Source: Flavobacterium wongokense
GTDB taxonomy: Bacteria; Bacteroidota; Bacteroidia; Flavobacteriales; Flavobacteriaceae
Length of the DNA stretch: 64,000 nt
Direction: 5' to 3'
Assembly (NCBI RefSeq): GCF_021608265.1
Contig: NZ_JAKIHP010000002.1
Span: 558,001 to 622,000 of the forward strand
The translations under genes were made by a program, and so were the position numbers. The notes below the pieces were generated by a model, which did not search any database, was not told the DNA's origin, and was given only the letters and a program-made list of their open reading frames with translations. Positions 44,899 through 52,874 of this stretch are shown one piece after another. Numbering within the stretch: position 1 is the first letter of the stretch; each line of letters opens with the position of its first letter.

Positions 44899-45820
44899 TT
44901 TGTATTTCGCTTTCTTTTTTAATGTTTTCTAAAACTCGGTTGTGGACTTTATGTATAACTGCATTTACCCATGGCTGCCAATAAAATTGGGGGTAAATAT
45001 CAACTTTATACCAATTGGTTCCTTCGAGCAAAGTTACATTATTTCCAACTCTTTTCAATTTAAATTGCCCTTTATACGATTTGAAATAACCATCGAGATG
45101 TGGCGGATGCATAATACAATACGGATTCCATTCCTTCATTCCCGGTGGATTGGTTTCAAATGAAAACTGCAATAAAGAAGGTTCCTGCCATTTGGTTATC
45201 CGTTGGACAAAAGTACCTGTTGTAAAGGTAGCATACCGTATTGCTCCAACTCCACTTCCCTTAGTTGTTGCACTTATAGGATAAGGAAATCCTTGCTTAA
45301 ATTCTTTGGATTCTGCAATCGTATCAAAGTTTATCATGTTCTTCCAGACTTGCCCTATCGGTGCGTTAACCACAATAGAAGTTGAAACAGGAATCAGTTC
45401 GTCGGGTTCATTTATATAATCGAAACTCAGAAAGCTTAAGGAATAAAAAGCCAAAATAATTACCGTGTTGAAATTGCTTAATGGTGATTTTCCATTCTTT
45501 ATTACATAACCAATATACGCTCCAAACCATACAATCACAATCCAAAGTGGTACAGCCATTGAAACGCATATCAATCCGTCAATGGCACCTATCAAAAGAA
45601 TAAGTACCGAAACTAACAAGGTGGTAAAGCTCAAGGAATAGCATTGCCTTTTTGTCATCACCAGTTTGTTGCTGGCAAAATAGGCAGGTAAAAATCCAAC
45701 CAGAAAAGGAAGGAATATAAAAACCGTCCAGCCATAATCCCCAAAAAAGTAAATAGATGCATACCCTAGTGCAAAAACTATTGCAATCGTAAACAGCACA
45801 ATTGTTAATTTTGACTTCAT
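44864..45820 (-). CDS. Membrane protein with SRPBCC (polyketide cyclase-like) domain
   Basis: 318 residues. Four or five transmembrane segments in the first 135 residues, then a soluble START/SRPBCC-type domain (VVNAPIGQVWKNMINFDTIAESKEF, ITKWQEPSLLQFSFE, KLKRVGNNVTLLEGTNWY). The family binds hydrophobic ligands; the membrane fusion suggests lipid handling, with unknown ligand. Its 3' end overlaps the FAD-oxidase start by 35 bases. Confidence 0.78.
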   Translation of the reverse strand: MKSKLTIVLFTIAIVFALGYASIYFFGDYGWTVFIFLPFLVGFLPAYFASNKLVMTKRQCYSLSFTTLLVSVLILLIGAIDGLICVSMAVPLWIVIVWFGAYIGYVIKNGKSPLSNFNTVIILAFYSLSFLSFDYINEPDELIPVSTSIVVNAPIGQVWKNMINFDTIAESKEFKQGFPYPISATTKGSGVGAIRYATFTTGTFVQRITKWQEPSLLQFSFETNPPGMKEWNPYCIMHPPHLDGYFKSYKGQFKLKRVGNNVTLLEGTNWYKVDIYPQFYWQPWVNAVIHKVHNRVLENIKKESEIQNAQSRNTSKII

Positions 45821-45855
45821 ATTTTGGGAAAAGGAAGTTAAAATTAACTAAAACT

Positions 45856-47058
45856 TTATTTTTTCTTCAAATTTGGCAGGAAATAGCAAATAATTCCGAT
45901 TAAAGGCAGAAATGAGCAAACATGATACACAAATTGTATCGAAGTGTAGTCTGCCAACTTTCCTAATAAGGCCGAACCCAATGCTCCCATTCCGAAAGCA
46001 AAACCATAAAACAATCCCGAAATCATTCCGAGTTTTTTAGGGACTAATTCCTGGGCATATACCAATATTGCCGGGAAAGCCGAAGACATAATGATTCCGA
46101 TGATGATCATTAAAACATCCGTCCAGAACAAATTGACATAAGGCAGCATTAAGGCAAATGGCGTTGCTCCAAATACCGAAAGCCAAATCACATGCTTCCT
46201 CCCTATTTTGTCTCCCAAAGGCCCACCAAGAATTGTCCCAAGCGCATAGGCAATCAAGTAAATAAACATGTGGAGTTGCGCCTGTTTTATCGAAAGATGG
46301 AACTTGTCCATAATGTAAAAAGTATAATAGGTCGAAAGGCAGGCTGTATAAAAGAATTTTGAAAAAATGACAATCAACAAAATCCCAATCGCCCATTTTA
46401 CCTTGCTTTTGGAAAGATTATGGAAATCAAGGAATACAGCCGGTTTATTTTTTTTGAATACCAAATGATCGCGGTACCAAAATGCAATTTTGGTGATAAT
46501 CCCAAGTGCAATCGTAGCCGCAATGACAAACCATAAAATATATCTTTGGGAATTGGGAACCACAATCAAAGCAACCAATAATGGTGCTAATGCTGTCCCG
46601 AAATTACCGCCAACCTGAAAGATGGACTGCGCCAAACCACGCTTTCCACCCGAAGCCATATTCGAAATCCGTGCGGATTCAGGATGAAAAATAGAGGAAC
46701 CTATTCCGATTAAAACCACTGAAAGCAATATCCAATAGAAATTATTCGCAAAAGATAAGGTCACAATTCCCATAAGAGAAAACAACATTCCGTAAACCTG
46801 CGAAAATGGTTTTGGGTATTTGTCGGTATAATAACCCACAAAAGGTTGCAAGAGTGAAGCCGAAAGTTGAAAAGCAAAGGTTATCAATCCGATTTGGGAA
46901 AATGAAAGCTGGTAATTCTCTTTTAAGATTGGATAAACCGATGGAATTACCGCTTGTATCAAATCGTTCAATAAATGGGCAAAACTTATCGAAAACAGTA
47001 TCGGATATATTGTTTTGTGCAAAACATTTTTTTCGGAAGTATCGACTGAGGTTTCCAT
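45856..47058 (-). CDS. MFS transporter, Fsr-like
   Basis: 400 residues with about 12 membrane segments. Begins HLLNDLIQAVIPSVYPILKE, the usual start of the Fsr (fosmidomycin-resistance-like) group. GPLGDKIGRKHVIW is the MFS motif A between helices in the second half, and FHPESARISNMASGGKRGL matches Fsr. Export of a drug or sugar-like compound is expected. It starts one base after the AEC transporter gene ends. Confidence 0.88.
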   Translation of the reverse strand: METSVDTSEKNVLHKTIYPILFSISFAHLLNDLIQAVIPSVYPILKENYQLSFSQIGLITFAFQLSASLLQPFVGYYTDKYPKPFSQVYGMLFSLMGIVTLSFANNFYWILLSVVLIGIGSSIFHPESARISNMASGGKRGLAQSIFQVGGNFGTALAPLLVALIVVPNSQRYILWFVIAATIALGIITKIAFWYRDHLVFKKNKPAVFLDFHNLSKSKVKWAIGILLIVIFSKFFYTACLSTYYTFYIMDKFHLSIKQAQLHMFIYLIAYALGTILGGPLGDKIGRKHVIWLSVFGATPFALMLPYVNLFWTDVLMIIIGIIMSSAFPAILVYAQELVPKKLGMISGLFYGFAFGMGALGSALLGKLADYTSIQFVYHVCSFLPLIGIICYFLPNLKKK

Positions 47059-47970
47059 TTAAAAATTGTTTAAGATAAAATACCAAAACGCCAAAGTGGC
47101 AAATGATAACGGAATTCCAATTCCAACCATCATGCTGCTGAGTTTTGGTTTCAAACCATAATTGGAAGCCAGGATTGCTCCGGTAATCATTGGTGCCATT
47201 GCCGATTCGAGGATGGAAGCATCAACTGTCAATCCTTTTCCGCCTAAAATAATTCGGTACAACAAAAAGAAAACTGCAGGTGTTATAATCAATTTGAAAA
47301 GCAAACCAAGCCTTAGGAATTTCCAGTGCTGGCTGTCTTTATCCACCTTTAACTGCAATCCGACTGAAACCAAGGCAACCGGAGTTACAGTTCCGCCCAG
47401 TTTTTGAAAAACATTTTGCAGGTGTTCGCTAAAATCAACTTTGAAAACATTCATAAAGCAGGCAACCACAAAAGCGACAAAAGGTGGAAACAATAAAATT
47501 TTAGCTGCAATCTGTTTTGGATTGGCATCACCTTTCGAAAAAATTGTCGCAGTAATTAATCCGAGTGTTGCCATTACCACAAAGGTTCCCGGCTGATCTA
47601 CCATAATGGCTGTTTTCAAACCTTCAGCGCCATACAGAGCTTCAATTATCGGAAAGCCAAGAAAGGAAGTATTGCCCAAACCGGCAGTAATAATCAAACA
47701 ACCTATAAGCCTGTTCGGCCAGCCCAAGCGTTTTCCAATAGTGTAAAAAAACAAAAAAGACAGGCCAAAGCCAATCCATGCAACAGCCAATGGATACAAT
47801 AAATTGCTTGAAATGGAAATCTTAGGAATATAATACAATGCCAAAGCAGGCAATGCTACAAAGATGACAAATTGGTTGAGTGCTAAGTGACCATTTTTAG
47901 GGAAGGCTTTTAGTCGCTGCATTCCCAAACCCATGATTAGGCAAATAAAAATCAGTAGAATGTTATCCAT
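47059..47970 (-). CDS. AEC (auxin efflux carrier) family transporter
   Basis: 303 residues from ATG 47970 (MDNILLIFICLIMGLGMQRL). A 49-residue extension to 48117 is possible, but it has a charged, unconserved sequence. Ten membrane helices in two halves; QFVIFVALPALALYYIP and GLGNTSFLGFPIIEALYG are characteristic of AEC proteins. Substrates in bacteria include organic acids and amino acids. It immediately precedes the MFS gene, so the two are co-transcribed. Confidence 0.88.
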   Translation of the reverse strand: MDNILLIFICLIMGLGMQRLKAFPKNGHLALNQFVIFVALPALALYYIPKISISSNLLYPLAVAWIGFGLSFLFFYTIGKRLGWPNRLIGCLIITAGLGNTSFLGFPIIEALYGAEGLKTAIMVDQPGTFVVMATLGLITATIFSKGDANPKQIAAKILLFPPFVAFVVACFMNVFKVDFSEHLQNVFQKLGGTVTPVALVSVGLQLKVDKDSQHWKFLRLGLLFKLIITPAVFFLLYRIILGGKGLTVDASILESAMAPMITGAILASNYGLKPKLSSMMVGIGIPLSFATLAFWYFILNNF

Positions 47971-48102
47971 TCGAAGTAGTGCATTTATTTTGCAAAGGAA
48001 CGGCAAAAAATTGGAAAAGAACAGTAAAGGTTTCTTAAAAAATGAATGGTTTCGAATTATCGTCAGACAATATTTTACTAAATTTACCCAAACGATTTTC
48101 CC

Positions 48103-49188
48103 TTGGACGAAAAGCAAAATAAAAAATCAGCGCTTCATGAAAAAGACGGCATTCCGCAACCGGAAAGTTTTAGTGCCGCCTCTTTGCAGAAAATTGTGAA
48201 GAGCAGGAAACTCCAACCTTCTGCATCGGAGTTGATTTCGGGAATTTTAGAACATGACAAAGTAGCTTTGAGCCGTGCGATAACTTTGGTGGAAAGTACC
48301 AATGTTTCCCATTTGGCGAAAGCCAATGAAATCATTAATGCCTGCCTGCCTTATGCCAACAAATCGGTTCGTATTGGAATTACAGGTGTTCCCGGAGTTG
48401 GAAAATCGACTTTTATTGAAGCTTTCGGAAAGCATCTAACCTCACTTGGGAAAAAGGTAGCTGTTTTGGCTGTTGACCCAAGCAGTACCATTTCACATGG
48501 AAGCATTTTGGGAGATAAAACACGAATGGAAGAATTGGTAAAGGATGAAAATGCCTATATCAGGCCATCGGCTTCGGGAGAAACTTTGGGCGGTGTAGCC
48601 CGGAAAACCCGTGAAACCATCATGCTTTGCGAAGCTGCCGGATTTGATACAATTATCATAGAGACAGTTGGTGTTGGCCAAAGCGAAACTGCCGTTCACA
48701 GCATGGTTGACTTTTTTTTACTGCTTAAAATTTCCGGTGCCGGTGACGAATTGCAGGGAATCAAGAGAGGCATCATGGAAATGGCCGACGCTGTTGTGAT
48801 TAATAAGGCTGACGGTGATAATGTCAATAAAGCGAAGCTTACCAAAACCGAATTCAACCGTGCGCTGCATTTATTCCCGGCAAAAAAATCGGGCTGGATT
48901 CCGACTGTTGCGACCTGCAGTGCGATTACCAAAGACGGAATTGACCAGGTTTGGAATACCATTTCAGAGTATTTTGAATTGGTAAAGGCGAATCATTATT
49001 TTGAGGAAAAACGCCAGGAGCAAAATCAGTATTGGATGCTTGAAACCATCAACGAACAGTTGAAAAATAACTTTTACACCCACCCTGAAATCACCGATTT
49101 GTTGGAAGCCAATAAGAAAGCTGTGGCAGCCAATACAATTTCCCCTTTTGCAGCTGCTCAGGTTTTGCTTAAGAAATATTTTAAATAG
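48103..49188 (+). CDS. meaB: Methylmalonyl-CoA mutase chaperone GTPase MeaB
   Basis: 361 residues. G1 GITGVPGVGKSTFIEAFG, the Mg/GTP region AVDPSSTISHGSILGDKTRM, G3 IIIETVGVGQSE, G4 VINKADGD. It protects the B12-dependent mutase and gates cofactor loading. TTG is the likely start; a stop lies 24 bases upstream in frame, and the next ATG is far inside. No mutase gene is adjacent. Confidence 0.93.
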   Translation: MDEKQNKKSALHEKDGIPQPESFSAASLQKIVKSRKLQPSASELISGILEHDKVALSRAITLVESTNVSHLAKANEIINACLPYANKSVRIGITGVPGVGKSTFIEAFGKHLTSLGKKVAVLAVDPSSTISHGSILGDKTRMEELVKDENAYIRPSASGETLGGVARKTRETIMLCEAAGFDTIIIETVGVGQSETAVHSMVDFFLLLKISGAGDELQGIKRGIMEMADAVVINKADGDNVNKAKLTKTEFNRALHLFPAKKSGWIPTVATCSAITKDGIDQVWNTISEYFELVKANHYFEEKRQEQNQYWMLETINEQLKNNFYTHPEITDLLEANKKAVAANTISPFAAAQVLLKKYFK

Positions 49189-49189
49189 C

Positions 49190-49417
49190 TTAGTAAAGGT
49201 ACCCTTTTACAAAAGTTAAAAAAGTAGTAGGGGTCATTGGTGCCGAAATGGTAGTAATGCATCGATCTACCGCAAAAGCTATCCGCATCCTTGGATAATC
49301 GGGAAACTCATCGGCTATAAGTTTGATCAGCACTTTTCGCTCAGTGGAATCGTTGCCATTAATGAACTGATATTCATATAATGCCCTGCATTTGCGTTCT
49401 ACGTTATTCCAATTCAT
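49190..49417 (-). CDS. Hypothetical protein
   Basis: 75 residues. Starts MNWNNVERKCRALYEYQFIN and contains KLIADEFPDYPRMRIAFAVDRC. Its composition is that of a small helical cytosolic protein; I recognise no family. It ends two bases after meaB on the opposite strand. It may be the second gene after the 42-residue membrane peptide at 49468-49596. Confidence 0.6.
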   Translation of the reverse strand: MNWNNVERKCRALYEYQFINGNDSTERKVLIKLIADEFPDYPRMRIAFAVDRCITTISAPMTPTTFLTFVKGYLY

Positions 49418-49467
49418 TGCTTTTTGTTTTGCCTGATTCTATCCATCATGCAGCCTATTCTGAATCT

Positions 49468-49596
49468 TTACAGTTTTTGTAAAATGTATAATTCACAAGC
49501 CACAATAATGACGCTGCATGCTAAAAGGGTTTTAACAACAATCTCAGCCGTCCTGTCAGATTTAATCAACATATATTGCTCAATTAAGTATTTCAT
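49468..49596 (-). CDS. 42-residue single-pass membrane peptide
   Basis: ATG AAA TAC to TAA: MKYLIEQYMLIKSDRTAEIV with a following hydrophobic helix (VVKTLLACSVIIVACELYIL) and end QKL. One TM segment is predicted. It lies 24 bases downstream of a hairpin-terminated structured region on the same strand, so its expression may be controlled by read-through. Coding potential is not confirmed. Confidence 0.4.
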   Translation of the reverse strand: MKYLIEQYMLIKSDRTAEIVVKTLLACSVIIVACELYILQKL

Positions 49597-49619
49597 ATTC
49601 TATTGATTGTTTGGGGTTT

Positions 49620-49752
49620 AAAAACCTGCCCTTAAATCAAATACCACGATGACTTTTAGGGCAGGATTTAGTTAACTCTCTCGCTTTCCTGGTTTGAAAG
49701 AACTCATATGTTCCCGAAAGCTACTTGTTAGTTTAGAAGAGTTAGATATCTA
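49620..49752 (-). ncRNA. Candidate structured small RNA or leader ending in an intrinsic terminator
   Basis: Minus strand. From the 3' end: T run (49620-49624), terminator arms at 49625-49632 and 49658-49665, then three nested stems: outer TAACTCT/AGAGTTA (49673-49679 with 49738-49744), middle GCTTTC/GAAAGC (49683-49688 with 49716-49721), inner GAAC/GTTC (49700-49703 with 49710-49713). A near-consensus -7 box CATCTTTG lies at 49759-49766. No open reading frame of note inside. Confidence 0.4.
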
Positions 49753-49928
49753 ACACATCAAAGATGCAAATAGAATACGGCAAAACACTTAGGGTTTTTA
49801 CGGTATTTGACACCGTGTTTTTACTATTTTTCACTGGTGTTTTTTACTGTGAAAAATTAGTAGAAAAACCTTATGCTGTTTTAAAAAAAATCACGTGATT
49901 TGTTATGGATAATGCACTTTTGCATTAT
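49741..49928. promoter_or_regulatory. Dyad-rich regulatory region upstream of 49980
   Basis: Within this gene-free stretch: perfect 14-base palindromes GTTAGATATCTAAC (49741-49754) and AAATCACGTGATTT (49888-49901); three direct repeats GTTTTTAC at 49794, 49817 and 49839, spaced 23 and 22 bases; dyads ACGGT-N7-ACCGT (49800-49816) and TTTTTCAC-N14-GTGAAAAA (49827-49856); and ATAATGCA-N4-TGCATTAT (49909-49928), overlapping a -7-like CACTTTTG at 49914-49921. This looks like multiple regulator sites. Confidence 0.6.
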
Positions 49929-49979
49929 TTGATTGCCGAAAAACCAAACCCTAAAAATTAACTAAAAAACACAAATGAC

Positions 49980-50462
49980 ATGGGAACACAAACTATGAAT
50001 ATAGACTTGGTTCAAGAAATGGTTACCAATTACAAAACGAAACAGTATTTGTCGATTGTTACCAACACTATTAACCCGATGACTTTTGATGCGCAATCAG
50101 TGCGATTTGACCTCACTGCCTTAAAAGCATTTATCGATACCATTGAGCAGGAAGTGGCTTTACATCCTGAATATAATTTACAAGATCTTGGTGTCCGATT
50201 TTATTATTCTGCCTATCCTAACAGCAATGATTGGGACAAAACAGAAAACCAGGATTTAGCTCCAGTACCAAGTCAATACGCAAAATTACACACTTTAATA
50301 GGGATTCCTACGGCTATGATAAATGGTGTCGATTCGGATTTTAATCCTTTGGATACAAAAACATATACGGGTATCAAACCAACAGGCGTAGGATGCGCCA
50401 TCATGGCCGAAAACCATGGTGATTTGAATCCTCCGGGTTCACCTTCGGGATTGTGGTTTTAA
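49980..50462 (+). CDS. Hypothetical protein
   Basis: 160 residues, no signal peptide or TM helix. It begins MGTQTMNIDLVQEMVTNYKT and ends in a Gly/Pro-rich segment HGDLNPPGSPSGLWF. LRFYYSAYP-like segment LGVRFYYSAYPNSNDW is typical of small Flavobacteriaceae proteins of unknown function. It sits between a complex regulatory region and a sensor kinase operon; a -7 box at 50484-50491 suggests the kinase operon has its own promoter. Confidence 0.65.
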   Translation: MGTQTMNIDLVQEMVTNYKTKQYLSIVTNTINPMTFDAQSVRFDLTALKAFIDTIEQEVALHPEYNLQDLGVRFYYSAYPNSNDWDKTENQDLAPVPSQYAKLHTLIGIPTAMINGVDSDFNPLDTKTYTGIKPTGVGCAIMAENHGDLNPPGSPSGLWF

Positions 50463-50526
50463 CATTAATTAAATTTACTAGCTTATATTTGATTATTAGT
50501 ATCCTAAATTATGCTGGTAAAATAGT

Positions 50527-51174
50527 ATGAATGAATATTATATATTATTAAAATACCTGCTGCTACTCGTTGAAGTGGCAGCAGCTATTATAGGGATTAT
50601 TAAGTTTAAGAAATTTAAGGATAGCTACTGGAAATGGTTTATCTATTATCTTGTGTTTATAGCCTGTTCTGAATTATTATGCAAATTTGTTTTGCGTTTT
50701 CACGATAGTTTCCTCTCCAATTATTATGCTTTTTTTATTATTCCCCTGGAATTTTTGACAGTGTTTTGGCTCTATGCCTATAAATCCCTGAACAGTAAAA
50801 AATTATTTTGGATCAGTTTTGGGATATTCCTGCTTTCGCTTATTCCGTATTGCCTTTTTGAAGAAAAGAAAGCCGTCAATTCTTTTAATTATATGGTTGG
50901 TGCATTTTTGATGAGCATCATGATTATATTAGAATATAACAAGCAGATGAAATCTGATGACATCTTACGGTTTAAAGAAAACATGATGTTTTATGTCAAT
51001 ACGGGAGTTGGTTTTTTTTATGTCGGAACGCTTCCGTTTTATGCTTTCAATAGCTTGCTTTTACAGGATAAAACTATTTTTTATAATTATTATTTGTTTT
51101 TTCTAATTACAAATATTTTAATGTACACATTATTTTCAATCGCATTTATATGGGGAAAACCGAATACTTACTAA
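50527..51174 (+). CDS. Seven-TM membrane protein, likely sensory partner of the kinase
   Basis: 215 residues, with seven hydrophobic segments and few charged loops (LLKYLLLLVEVAAAIIGIIKF, WFIYYLVFIACSELLC, FFIIPLEFLTVFWLYAY). It overlaps the histidine kinase gene by 25 bases. This arrangement suggests it senses a signal in the membrane and passes it to the kinase, which has almost no input domain of its own. TATATTTG -7 box at 50484-50491. Confidence 0.75.
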   Translation: MNEYYILLKYLLLLVEVAAAIIGIIKFKKFKDSYWKWFIYYLVFIACSELLCKFVLRFHDSFLSNYYAFFIIPLEFLTVFWLYAYKSLNSKKLFWISFGIFLLSLIPYCLFEEKKAVNSFNYMVGAFLMSIMIILEYNKQMKSDDILRFKENMMFYVNTGVGFFYVGTLPFYAFNSLLLQDKTIFYNYYLFFLITNILMYTLFSIAFIWGKPNTY

Positions 51175-51929
51175 TAACAATCGTCTTCAACTTTTTATTC
51201 ATACTGTTTATTGTTGCAATCATCTCTTATGTATGGCAATACAAACGAAAAAAAAGAGAGCATCTTTTTGCCATTCAAAACCAACAGGATGTGCATCAAA
51301 AGGAGCTTTTGGCCATACAGCTGGAAATACAGGAAAAGACCATGCAGGAAATTGGAAGGGAAATCCACGACAACATCGGGCAAAAACTCACATTGGCAAG
51401 TTTGTACATCCAAAACCTGCTTTTTGAAAGCAAAAAACCCGAAAACAATGAAAGCATTGCCAATATCAATACCATCATTAATGATTCCCTGGCCGATTTG
51501 AGGCAGCTTTCCAAAACACTCACCGATGATGCCATAGCTTCCAAATCGCTGGTATCACTTTTACAGTCGGAGTGCCAGAAAATAGAAAAGCTAAAGAAAT
51601 GTTCGTTTACCTATGACAACGAAATACAGGCAGAAGAAGTTACTTATTACTCCAAAAGCATGTTCCTGAGGATAGCCCAGGAATTTATACAAAATAGTTT
51701 AAAGCATGCGCAATGCAAGACCATAACCATAAACCTCAGCCATAATCCTGGATTTATTGTTCTGGAACTTTCGGATGATGGTCAAGGATTTGATGTAAAA
51801 CAGACAAATTCTCTCGGGATTGGCCTTCAGAACATGAAAAAAAGAACCGAAACCATTGGTGGTCAGTTCCTTTTGGAAAGTAGTAGTTCGGGTACAAATC
51901 TCACCATCAAATTACCTTTGTCCGTTTGA
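51150..51929 (+). CDS. Sensor histidine kinase, NarX/HisKA_3 type
   Basis: 259 residues. One N-terminal TM (about 7-28), a short helix, then HisKA_3 with phospho-accepting His73 in REIHDNIGQKLTLAS, and a HATPase_c domain (RIAQEFIQNSLKHA, LSDDGQGFD, GIGLQNMKKR). It has no extracellular sensor domain, so it must depend on its membrane partner upstream. It phosphorylates the LuxR-type regulator that follows 48 bases downstream. Confidence 0.9.
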   Translation: MGKTEYLLITIVFNFLFILFIVAIISYVWQYKRKKREHLFAIQNQQDVHQKELLAIQLEIQEKTMQEIGREIHDNIGQKLTLASLYIQNLLFESKKPENNESIANINTIINDSLADLRQLSKTLTDDAIASKSLVSLLQSECQKIEKLKKCSFTYDNEIQAEEVTYYSKSMFLRIAQEFIQNSLKHAQCKTITINLSHNPGFIVLELSDDGQGFDVKQTNSLGIGLQNMKKRTETIGGQFLLESSSSGTNLTIKLPLSV

Positions 51930-51977
51930 TGAAATGTTAAAATAATGAGTATATTAGCTTCACCATAATTAATCAAA

Positions 51978-52628
51978 ATGAAGCATTCCATTGTCATCGT
52001 TGACGACCATATTTTAATTGCCAAAGCTTTGCGTAGCATTATGGCAAATTTTAACGACTTCGAAGTTCTTTACGAATGCGAGAATGGCAAGGAGCTTCAG
52101 GATAAATTTACTTCCAAAAAAAATATTCCTACCGTTGTCTTATTAGATATCAGCATGCCTATTATGGATGGCTTTGAAACAGCAAAGTGGCTGCGCGAAA
52201 ATCATCCCGATGTTTTGGTACTGGCGTTAAGCATGCAGGACAATGAGCAAAGCCTTATCAAAATGATTAAAAATGGAGCTCGTGGTTATCTGCTCAAAAA
52301 CGTTGCGCCTTCTGAATTGGAAACGGCCCTAAAAACAATAATCAACAACGGCTTCTATTATCCTGAGTGGGCTTCAAATATTGTATTTTCCAATATGATG
52401 GGAAATGTGCCCAATAATCACACTTCTGCCATGACTTCCGATTTATCCGAAAGGGAAAAAGAGTTTTTAAAATTGTGCATAACGGAAATGAGCTACAAGG
52501 AAATCTCCGAAAAGATGTTCTGCAGCCCACGAACCATTGAAAGCTATAGGAATAGCCTGTGTGAAAAACTAAATATTAAAACCCGCGTAGGTTTGGCTGT
52601 TTTTGCCATTAAAAGCGGGTTGGGATAG
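51978..52628 (+). CDS. LuxR-type response regulator
   Basis: 216 residues. Receiver domain with acidic pocket at DD9-10 and phosphoacceptor Asp57 (VVLLDISMPIMDGFE), Thr/Ser and Lys switch residues (LALSMQDNEQS, GYLLKNV). C-terminal HTH LuxR domain: LSEREKEFLKLCITEMSYKEISEKM with recognition segment SPRTIESYRNSLCEKLNI. It is the output of the adjacent kinase. Confidence 0.92.
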   Translation: MKHSIVIVDDHILIAKALRSIMANFNDFEVLYECENGKELQDKFTSKKNIPTVVLLDISMPIMDGFETAKWLRENHPDVLVLALSMQDNEQSLIKMIKNGARGYLLKNVAPSELETALKTIINNGFYYPEWASNIVFSNMMGNVPNNHTSAMTSDLSEREKEFLKLCITEMSYKEISEKMFCSPRTIESYRNSLCEKLNIKTRVGLAVFAIKSGLG

Positions 52629-52631
52629 CAA

Positions 52632-52859
52632 CTACTCTTCGTAGCGTTCCATTTCCCTGTCGTAAAATTCTCCCGCCAAAGTGATCAGGTGTTCCATTTC
52701 ACTTTCCAATTCGGTTTCGTCTTCTCCTTCCAAATCTTCCAGGAATTCTACTTCATCATCTTTTAGATTAATGAGGAAACGTGGAAAATCAAGGTGAATG
52801 ACAAATATATCTTCAGGGAAATCAGAGTTATCAGCCAGTAAAAATTTTGGTAATTCCAT
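52632..52859 (-). CDS. Acidic hypothetical protein
   Basis: 75 residues with a strongly acidic C-terminal half (DEVEFLEDLEGEDETELESE). It ends three bases after the convergent response regulator. It precedes no known partner; the MATE gene upstream on the same strand ends 15 bases away in the coordinate sense, so they may share a transcript. Function unknown. Confidence 0.65.
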   Translation of the reverse strand: MELPKFLLADNSDFPEDIFVIHLDFPRFLINLKDDEVEFLEDLEGEDETELESEMEHLITLAGEFYDREMERYEE

Positions 52860-52874
52860 ATCTTTTGAATTATG

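Noticed and set aside
47971..48117. Long N-terminal extension of the AEC transporter
   Set aside because: The extension overlaps the meaB start region, is rich in charged and aromatic residues, and precedes the conserved first TM helix.
49424..49606. Plus-strand frame of 60 codons between meaB and the structured RNA
   Set aside because: No ribosome-binding-site-like sequence or family match; the opposite strand has a shorter but better-formed membrane peptide frame.
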